NCBI GenBank assembly: GCA_902762325.1
Contig: CACWNV010000001.1
Span: 62,001-126,000 of the forward strand
DNA from: an uncultured Prevotellaceae bacterium
Lineage (GTDB): Bacteria > Bacteroidota > Bacteroidia > Bacteroidales > Bacteroidaceae
DNA length: 64,000 nt
Reading direction: 5' to 3'
Program-made: the position numbers and the translations under genes
Shown here: positions 58,020 to 64,000 of the stretch, piece by piece
How positions within the stretch are numbered: position 1 is the first letter of the stretch
Layout: each line of letters opens with the position of its first letter
The notes under the pieces: generated by a model
Seen by the model: the letters and a program-made list of their open reading frames with translations, nothing else
What the model was told of the DNA's origin: nothing
Database searches by the model: none

Positions 58020-59189
58020 ATGTTAAGTAAAGATAGTAAGATATATGTAGCCGGTCACCGTGGGTTGGTGGGTTCGGCTATATGGAATAATCTGAAGCAG
58101 CGTGGGTACGACAATCTAATTGGCCGTACCCACGCTGAACTTGATTTGACGGATCAGTTGGCTGTTCGCCGCTTTTTTGATGAGGAACGTCCTGATGCCG
58201 TGGTTCTTGCAGCTGCCTTTGTGGGAGGAATTATGGCTAATTCACTTTATCGTGCAGACTTTATCATGCAGAATATGCTGATGCAATGCAATGTCATTGG
58301 CGAAGCCTATGCTCATGGTGTTAAGCGACTACTCTTCTTAGGAAGCACTTGTATTTATCCGAAGAATGCCCCACAACCCATGAAGGAGGATGTGCTGCTT
58401 ACTTCTCCTTTGGAGTATACAAATGAAGAATACGCCATTGCCAAGATAGCTGGACTGAAGATGTGTGAAAGCTATAACCTTCAGTATGGCACGAATTACA
58501 TTGCTGTGATGCCGACCAACCTCTACGGACCTAATGATAACTTCCATTTGGAGAATTCCCATGTGATGCCTGCTATGATGCGCAAGATTTATCTGGCAAA
58601 GCTCATTCATGATGAGAATTGGGAAGCTATCCGTGTCGATATGAACAAACGGCCTGTGGAAAGTGTAACAGGTGCAAACAGCAATGAGGAAATTCTGCAG
58701 GTTTTGGCTAAATATGGTATTTCAAACAATAAGGTAGTGTTATGGGGAACAGGTAAGCCTTTACGTGAATTCCTCTGGAGTGAAGACATGGCAGATGCCA
58801 GTGTCCATGTGCTCCTGAATGTAAACTTCAGCGATGTCATTGGCATTGAGAAATATTCAAGTGTCTTTTATGGAACAAAGGCTGATGGTGCCGTAGACCG
58901 TAACAACAGTGAAGGACGCGGAGGGGCAATCCCGTCTTTAGGAGAAATCCGTAATTGCCATATTAATGTCGGTACAGGAAAAGAACTGACCATCCGCGAA
59001 CTCTCTCAGCTCGTTGTGAAAGCAGTCGGATTTGAGGGAGATGTGGAGTTTGACGCCTCCAAGCCAGACGGTACACCGCGTAAGCTGATTGATGTCAGCA
59101 AGCTTCATTCTTTAGGATGGACGCATAAGGTGGAGATTGAGGAAGGAGTACGACGGCTATTTGAATGGTATCAGGATTCTTTGTCTTAG
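58020..59189 (+). CDS. fcl: GDP-L-fucose synthase
   Basis: 389 aa, longer than the about 320 aa of E. coli WcaG. 'KIYVAGHRGLVGSAIWNNLKQRGY' is the NADP-binding loop, 'LFLGSTCIYPKNAPQPMKEDVLLTSPLEYTNEEYAIAKIAGLKM' holds the Ser/Cys/Tyr/Lys active site. Extra segments of about 25 and 35 residues occur around residues 210-240 and 278-310 (Ser/Gly/Asn-rich), which seem to be loops typical of Bacteroidota enzymes. Makes GDP-fucose for capsule, glycoprotein or LPS fucosylation. Between gmd (2 nt) and GH2 (25 nt). Confidence 0.93.
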   Translation: MLSKDSKIYVAGHRGLVGSAIWNNLKQRGYDNLIGRTHAELDLTDQLAVRRFFDEERPDAVVLAAAFVGGIMANSLYRADFIMQNMLMQCNVIGEAYAHGVKRLLFLGSTCIYPKNAPQPMKEDVLLTSPLEYTNEEYAIAKIAGLKMCESYNLQYGTNYIAVMPTNLYGPNDNFHLENSHVMPAMMRKIYLAKLIHDENWEAIRVDMNKRPVESVTGANSNEEILQVLAKYGISNNKVVLWGTGKPLREFLWSEDMADASVHVLLNVNFSDVIGIEKYSSVFYGTKADGAVDRNNSEGRGGAIPSLGEIRNCHINVGTGKELTIRELSQLVVKAVGFEGDVEFDASKPDGTPRKLIDVSKLHSLGWTHKVEIEEGVRRLFEWYQDSLS

Positions 59190-59214
59190 GAATATTGAAC
59201 GTATAGTTATATAT

Positions 59215-61641
59215 ATGAGGAGTTGGATTTTATCAATTGGTATGCTGTTGGTGACATCAAGCGTACTTGGACAAGTCAGGAAAGTAGTGGATATCAAGGA
59301 CTGGAACTTTTCTCATGATAATAAGACATGGGAAAAGGTCTCTGTTCCTCACGACTGGGCTATCAGTGGTCCGTTTGATAAGAAGTGGGACTTGCAAGTC
59401 GTTGCCATTGAACAGAACGGCGAGAAGGAAAAGTCGGAAAAGAGCGGTCGCTCAGGCGCTTTACCCTGGATAGGTGAAGGCTATTATGAAACGACTATCA
59501 ATGTTGACCAGTCCTTCGGTGTAGCTACTTTGGAGTTTGATGGTGCCATGGCTGAACCGATTGTATATGTCAATGGACATGAGGGGGGTCAGTGGAAGTA
59601 TGGATATAATGCTTTCCGTGTGGATGCCACTCCTTATTTGACAGTAGGAGAGAACAAGCTGGCAGTGCATCTGAAGAATGTCGAAGAGAGCAGCCGGTGG
59701 TATCCAGGAGCGGGTTTATACCGTCCTGTGAAGCTGGTGTTAACCGATAAAATCCACTTCGATTCATGGGGAACCTATATCCGTACTGTATCTGCAAATG
59801 CCAATAGAGCTGGCGTTTCTGTCACGGCGAAGGTCGCAGGTCTTGAAAGTATTGATAAGGATTCAAAAGGTAAATCAAATAAGATAGCTACCCGTATGTC
59901 TCTTTATGATGCTACTGGAAAAGAAGTTGCCTTTGTGCCTTCTGCCGGTGTTGATAAAGAGGGAAATGTCGGTTGCAGCTTTGTCGTCCATCATCCTAAC
60001 CTGTGGTCACCTGAGTCACCTTATTTATATATATTGAAGATGCAGGTGGTCAATGGAGATCAAGTCCTTGATGAAAGAGTGGAGCGGGTAGGTATCCGTA
60101 CTATTTCCATTGACAGCGAAAAAGGATTCCAACTCAACGGACAGTCCCGGAAATTTCAGGGTGTCTGTCTGCACCACGACTTAGGTCCGTTGGGAGCAGC
60201 AGTTAATAAGGCTGCGCTCATCCGTCAGGTGAAGATACTCAAAGACATGGGATGTGATGCTATTCGTACTTCCCACAACATGCCATCGACCATGCAGATG
60301 GAAGTGTACGATTCTTTGGGAATGATGGTTATGGCTGAGAGTTTCGATATGTGGATTTATCCGAAATGCAAAAACGGATATGCCCGTTTCTTTGTAGAAT
60401 GGAACGAGCGCGACATGGAGAATCTTGTACTGAACCATCGTAATCATCCATCACTTGTCATGTGGTCGATAGGCAATGAGATACCCGAGCAGTGGAGTGA
60501 TGAGGGACGAGAGATTTCCCGTCGTCTGCAGGATATCTGTCATCGTCTTGACCCCTCTCGTACCGTAACACAAGGTATGGACCGTGCCGAACAGGCATTG
60601 AAGTCTGGCTTTGCCCAGATCATGGATGTTCCCGGATTTAACTATCGTGTTCACAAGTATGGCAAAAACATAGAACAGCTTCCGCAGGGATTCCTACTTG
60701 GAAGTGAGACCGCTTCGACAGTTAGTTCGCGTGGCGTTTACAAGTTCCCCGTTGAATTCAAAGGCTCTCAGGTTCATCCTGACGGCCAGTGTAATAGCTA
60801 TGATAACGAATGGTGTTCTTGGAGTAATCTGCCGGAAGATGATTTCGAAGCGATGGATGACCTGTCATATACGATTGGTCAGTTTGTCTGGACAGGTTTT
60901 GATTATCTTGGTGAACCTACTCCTTATGATGGTTATTGGCCTTCCCGGTCCTCTTATTTTGGTATCTGTGACTTAGCAGGTCTTCCTAAAGACCGTTATT
61001 ATCTCTACCGTTCGATATGGAATAAGAAGGAACACACGATTCATTTGTTGCCACATTGGACATGGCCGGGGCGTGAAGGAGAAATCACACCGGTCTACTG
61101 CTATACTGATTATCCCACAGCTGAACTTTTCGTCAATGGTAAGAGTCAGGGAAGAATCTCAAAGAATAAATCCTCTAAGTATGACCGTTACCGTCTTCGC
61201 TGGAATGATGTGAAATACGAACCGGGTGAGTTGAAAGTTGTTGTCTATGATGAACAAGGAAAAAATGTCGGTCAGCAGATTATTAAAACTGCAGGTAAGC
61301 CGGCTGCTCTGAAACTTGAGGCAGATAGGACTGTGCTTTGCTCCGATGGAGAGGATTTGGCTTATGTCACAGTGTCATTGATAGATAAGGATGGGACAGA
61401 GATTCCCGATGCAGCTGATCAGCTGACTTTTGAAGTGAAAGGTGCCGGCTCGTTCCGTGCTGCTTGTAATGGTGATGCAACTTCGTTAGAATCGTTTACT
61501 CAGCCATCGATGAAACTATTTTCCGGAAAGGTCGTCGTTACCGTTCAGGCTGGGCAGAAAGCCGGTAAGCTGATGCTGACGGTGAAAGACAAGACAAACA
61601 AACGAATCAAGGCTAAGACTATTACTATCGATGTGAAGTAA
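59215..61641 (+). CDS. GH2 glycoside hydrolase (beta-galactosidase-like), exported
   Basis: 808 aa from the ATG at 59215, 25 nt after fcl; a longer in-frame start overlaps fcl and is rejected. Signal peptide (about 1-20, SSVLG). GH2 sandwich ('WEKVSVPHDWAISGPFD', 'VYVNGHEGGQWKYGYNAFRVD', 'SRWYPGAGLYRPVKLVLTD'), barrel with 'MWSIGNEIPEQW' (acid/base Glu422) and 'LLGSETAST' (nucleophile Glu498), and 'GFDYLGEPTPYDGYWPSRSSYFGICDLAG'. C-terminal beta-domains from about 600. Probably cleaves beta-galactosides in the periplasm or at the surface. Location in the GDP-fucose run suggests a link to fucosylated glycan turnover, by inference. Confidence 0.9.
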   Translation: MRSWILSIGMLLVTSSVLGQVRKVVDIKDWNFSHDNKTWEKVSVPHDWAISGPFDKKWDLQVVAIEQNGEKEKSEKSGRSGALPWIGEGYYETTINVDQSFGVATLEFDGAMAEPIVYVNGHEGGQWKYGYNAFRVDATPYLTVGENKLAVHLKNVEESSRWYPGAGLYRPVKLVLTDKIHFDSWGTYIRTVSANANRAGVSVTAKVAGLESIDKDSKGKSNKIATRMSLYDATGKEVAFVPSAGVDKEGNVGCSFVVHHPNLWSPESPYLYILKMQVVNGDQVLDERVERVGIRTISIDSEKGFQLNGQSRKFQGVCLHHDLGPLGAAVNKAALIRQVKILKDMGCDAIRTSHNMPSTMQMEVYDSLGMMVMAESFDMWIYPKCKNGYARFFVEWNERDMENLVLNHRNHPSLVMWSIGNEIPEQWSDEGREISRRLQDICHRLDPSRTVTQGMDRAEQALKSGFAQIMDVPGFNYRVHKYGKNIEQLPQGFLLGSETASTVSSRGVYKFPVEFKGSQVHPDGQCNSYDNEWCSWSNLPEDDFEAMDDLSYTIGQFVWTGFDYLGEPTPYDGYWPSRSSYFGICDLAGLPKDRYYLYRSIWNKKEHTIHLLPHWTWPGREGEITPVYCYTDYPTAELFVNGKSQGRISKNKSSKYDRYRLRWNDVKYEPGELKVVVYDEQGKNVGQQIIKTAGKPAALKLEADRTVLCSDGEDLAYVTVSLIDKDGTEIPDAADQLTFEVKGAGSFRAACNGDATSLESFTQPSMKLFSGKVVVTVQAGQKAGKLMLTVKDKTNKRIKAKTITIDVK

Positions 61642-61682
61642 TATCTTGCCACATGTTCAGGCTTGTTTTTATGGCTGATCAT

Positions 61683-61723
61683 AATAAAGGCTGAATACCG
61701 AAATGGGTGTTCAGCCTTTATTA
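61683..61723 (+). terminator. Terminator after the GDP-fucose/GH2 operon
   Basis: AATAAAGGCTGAA pairs with TTCAGCCTTTATT around a 14-nt loop; weakly bidirectional. Confidence 0.75.
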
Positions 61724-61793
61724 TGTTGCGGAGAATGTCTCTACATTATATTAGCAGTTCGACGGAATCTAACAGTCAGATAATCTGGAATTC

Positions 61794-61859
61794 ATAAACG
61801 TATTGTTTTTGAAGTCTAAATGTATCGTTTACGCTATCTAAATGTATCGTTTACGAGGC
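61794..61859. repeat. 22-bp tandem array, three units
   Basis: Units at 61794, 61816 and 61838, each 22 nt. Cores on the plus strand: AAACGTATTGTTT, then AAATGTATCGTTT twice, which is the reverse complement of AAACGATACATTT, the same core as the 15.7-kb array. It lies between the convergent GH2 and clpC genes, beyond the terminator. Confidence 0.8.
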
Positions 61860-61919
61860 GCAAATGGCATATATCTTTCGTCTTATGTCGAACTCACGTT
61901 ATATTAATTAGGTACTTCC

Positions 61920-64000
61920 TTATTCGAAAACCAGTTCCTCTTTCTCTGGATGTTTGCTGATACGAATCGTTGTTCCTTCTGCAATGTTTCCGTCGATGAT
62001 ACGTTCGCACACACCGTCTTCAATGTAATTTTGTATAGCGCGTTTAAGCGGACGTGCACCGAATTGTACATCGTAACCTTTTGAGGCAACAAACTCTTTT
62101 GCGTCTTCAGTGATTTCAAGGTGGTAGCCCAGCCCGTCAATCCGTTTAAAGAGGTCTTTCAGCTCGATGTCTATAATCTTCTTGATGGCCTCCAGGTCAA
62201 GTTGGTCAAACGTGATGATTTCATCAAGACGGTTCAGGAACTCAGGTGCAAACTGCTTGGAAAGGGCTTTCTGAATAATGCTGCGGGCATATTCCTTGTC
62301 CTTATCATCAATACTCAGTCCCATTTTTCCACCGGCATTGAATCCGACTCCGCGCCCGAATTCTTTCAGCTGGCGTGTTCCGGCGTTAGAAGTCATGATG
62401 ATGACCGTGTTACGGAAATCAATCAGTCGTCCGTTTCCGTCGGTAAGTCGTCCTTCATCAAGCACCTGCAACAACATGTTATAGACGTTCGGATGTGCCT
62501 TTTCTATCTCGTCAAGCAATACAATGGAGTAAGGCTTGCGACGCACACGCTCTGTAAGCTGACCGCCTTCCTCATAACCAACATATCCCGGAGGAGCACC
62601 TATAAGGCGTGATGTATTGAAAGCCTCAGTGTATTCACTCATGTCTATGCGGATGAGGGCATCGGTTGACCCGAACATGAATTCTGCTAATTTCTTCGCA
62701 AGATATGTTTTTCCGACGCCGGTAGGACCAAGGAACATGAAGACTCCAATCGGATGATTAGGCTCACGTAGTCCCACACGGTTGCGCTGGATAGCTTTTG
62801 TCATCTTGTCAATGGCAGTATCCTGGGCAATGACAGCTTTCTTCAGTTCCGTTGACATCCCTTTCAGACGTAAGCCCTCAGACTCAGCCATCCGTTGCAC
62901 GGGCACTCCTGTCATCATGGAAACGACATCAGCAACCTCCTTGTCAGTGACCGTTTCGCGCTGGCTGGAGTCACCGTTTGTCCATTGTTCCTGAATGGTC
63001 TGCAGCTCCCGTTCCAATTCGGTCTGTCTGTCACGGTATCCGGCAGCAAGTTCAAAGTTCTGATTGCGGACAGCAGCCTGCTTCTTCTCTTTGATAAAAC
63101 CGATTTCCTTTTCTTTTTCAATGATAGCTGGCGGCACTTCTGCATGTTGCAGATGTACACGTGAGCCTACTTCATCAAGGGCATCAATCGCTTTGTCTGG
63201 GAAGAATCGGTCGGTGACATACCTTTCTGTCAGTCTGACACAAGCCTTCAGTGCATCATCCGTATAGTTTACATGATGATGCTGCTCGTAGCGTTCCTTG
63301 ATGTTGTTCAGGATTTCTAACGTCTGTTCAGCCGTAGTCGGCTCCACAATCACCTTTTGGAAACGGCGTTCTAAGGCTCCGTCTTTTTCTATGGAGTTCC
63401 TGAATTCATCAAGTGTCGTTGCACCGATACACTGGATAGTACCTCTTGCTAAGGCCGGCTTCATGATGTTGGCAGCATCCATGGAGCCAGGTGTTGAGCC
63501 TGCACCGATCATTGTGTGTATTTCATCGATAAACACAATGATGTCAGGATTCTGTTCCAGTTCTTTAAGTAAAGCGCGAATACGTTCCTCAAACTGTCCG
63601 CGGTATTTAGTTCCTGCCACAATGGCAGTCATATCCAGGTTCACAAGCCTTTTGTTGAACAGGATAGGTGAGGTGTGATGCTTGGCAATCATCTGAGCCA
63701 GTCCTTCAACGATGGCACTTTTGCCAACGCCGGGTTCACCAATCAGAATCGGATTGTTCTTCTTGCGACGGCACAGAATTTCTATCACACGCTGGATTTC
63801 ACGCTCTCTGCCAACTACCGGGTCGAGCTTTCCTTCCAAAGCGGCTTGTGTCAGATCGGTAGAGAAATTGTCTAATACGGGCGTCTTACCGTCTCCCTTC
63901 TTGGTGGCGGTAGCTGTGCGTCGGGCATTATTCTCGTTTCTCGTCTCTCTGCCTTCCTGTTGTTCTTCTTCATCAAAATCCTCATCGGGCAGACCTAAGC
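61920..64000 (-). CDS. clpC: Clp protease ATPase subunit ClpC (N-terminus outside window)
   Basis: The minus strand is open to the window end (693 codons seen); the protein goes on upstream, so the N-terminal domain is not visible. '[31 protein letters not shown]' begins D1; Walker A '[15 protein letters not shown]', Walker B '[15 protein letters not shown]'; a UVR-like middle segment with '[29 protein letters not shown]'; D2 Walker A '[19 protein letters not shown]', Walker B '[16 protein letters not shown]'. The UVR-like linker and lack of a long ClpB middle coil point to ClpC. It unfolds proteins for ClpP. The segment upstream of residue 'KTPVL' is Glu/Arg/Asn/Ala-rich and may be a linker. 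Confidence 0.9.
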   Translation of the reverse strand, partial: LGLPDEDFDEEEQQEGRETRNENNARRTATATKKGDGKTPVLDNFSTDLTQAALEGKLDPVVGREREIQRVIEILCRRKKNNPILIGEPGVGKSAIVEGLAQMIAKHHTSPILFNKRLVNLDMTAIVAGTKYRGQFEERIRALLKELEQNPDIIVFIDEIHTMIGAGSTPGSMDAANIMKPALARGTIQCIGATTLDEFRNSIEKDGALERRFQKVIVEPTTAEQTLEILNNIKERYEQHHHVNYTDDALKACVRLTERYVTDRFFPDKAIDALDEVGSRVHLQHAEVPPAIIEKEKEIGFIKEKKQAAVRNQNFELAAGYRDRQTELERELQTIQEQWTNGDSSQRETVTDKEVADVVSMMTGVPVQRMAESEGLRLKGMSTELKKAVIAQDTAIDKMTKAIQRNRVGLREPNHPIGVFMFLGPTGVGKTYLAKKLAEFMFGSTDALIRIDMSEYTEAFNTSRLIGAPPGYVGYEEGGQLTERVRRKPYSIVLLDEIEKAHPNVYNMLLQVLDEGRLTDGNGRLIDFRNTVIIMTSNAGTRQLKEFGRGVGFNAGGKMGLSIDDKDKEYARSIIQKALSKQFAPEFLNRLDEIITFDQLDLEAIKKIIDIELKDLFKRIDGLGYHLEITEDAKEFVASKGYDVQFGARPLKRAIQNYIEDGVCERIIDGNIAEGTTIRISKHPEKEELVFE

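Overview
The window looks like chromosome from a Bacteroidota bacterium of the Prevotella type. The evidence is: many upstream regions carry the phylum's promoter pattern (TTTG, about 19-20 nt, TAnnTTTG) instead of -35/-10 boxes; the primary sigma factor is the short form without region 1.1; gliding/T9SS-type lipoproteins (GldB, GldH) are present; there is a C10 (streptopain/interpain-like) protease, an Oar-like TonB receptor, BACON-domain lipoproteins and S9 dipeptidyl peptidase; and several secreted proteins end in a short YxxxGRR/YNMNGQR-type tail. No rRNA, integrase or transposase gene was seen. I could not run searches, so family names come from reading motifs.

Layout. 1-4.8 kb: a pectin/carbohydrate-binding beta-helix lipoprotein (truncated by the window edge) diverges from a C10 protease. 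4.9-11.4 kb: a one-domain PurH (IMP cyclohydrolase only), then the elongasome operon mreB-mreC-mreD-mrdA-rodA. 11.4-15.5 kb (minus): metF, then holB-ricT-gldH. 15.5-21 kb: an intergenic region rich in repeats, then thrA (aspartokinase-homoserine dehydrogenase fusion), an ApgM-type phosphomutase homologue in the place expected for homoserine kinase, and thrC. 21-28 kb: GH27 alpha-galactosidase, GldB-like lipoprotein, radical SAM YhcC-like protein, DPP-IV, and a DUF4861-like protein.

28-32.5 kb is accessory. It opens with about 1 kb of stacked non-coding repeats: a 43-bp-period tandem array, a ~225-bp nested inverted repeat, and a ~373-bp interspersed repeat. Four poorly characterised minus-strand genes and a divergent WYL-domain regulator follow. 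An identical 19-bp dyad lies in front of the regulator and in front of the last gene of the group. 32.7-35.7 kb (minus): rpoD is followed without a clear break by a secreted protein, an HprK-like kinase, an S26-like peptidase with a Ser-His arrangement and a PqqD-like protein. This resembles RiPP/PqqD cassettes but has no visible precursor or radical SAM gene.

35.8-45.3 kb: ribE, a candidate structured RNA, tRNA-Cys, a FeoB-associated-type small protein, glyA, pyrI-pyrB, PBP1A (plus), a small membrane protein with ten consecutive histidines, a phosphate-porin-like protein and rlmD. 45.5-53 kb: Oar-like TonB receptor plus BACON/OB lipoprotein, a second copy of the 373-bp repeat, and a thioredoxin-motif Omp28-like secreted protein. 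53-61.6 kb: aspS, two small winged-helix-like proteins (one with a histone-H1-like tail), and manC-gmd-fcl-GH2 (GDP-fucose synthesis plus a glycosidase). 61.9-64 kb: clpC, running off the end.

The most unusual signal is non-coding. At four separate intergenic sites there are tandem arrays whose unit is 22 bp with few or no indels, each unit built on AAA-N7-TTT. A-tracts and T-tracts therefore alternate every 10-12 bp over 3-6 units. Two arrays are the core of the 373-bp repeat; the other two stand alone and share the core AAACGATAYRTTT or its complement. They look like phased (curved or protein-binding) DNA, not CRISPR, terminators or genes.
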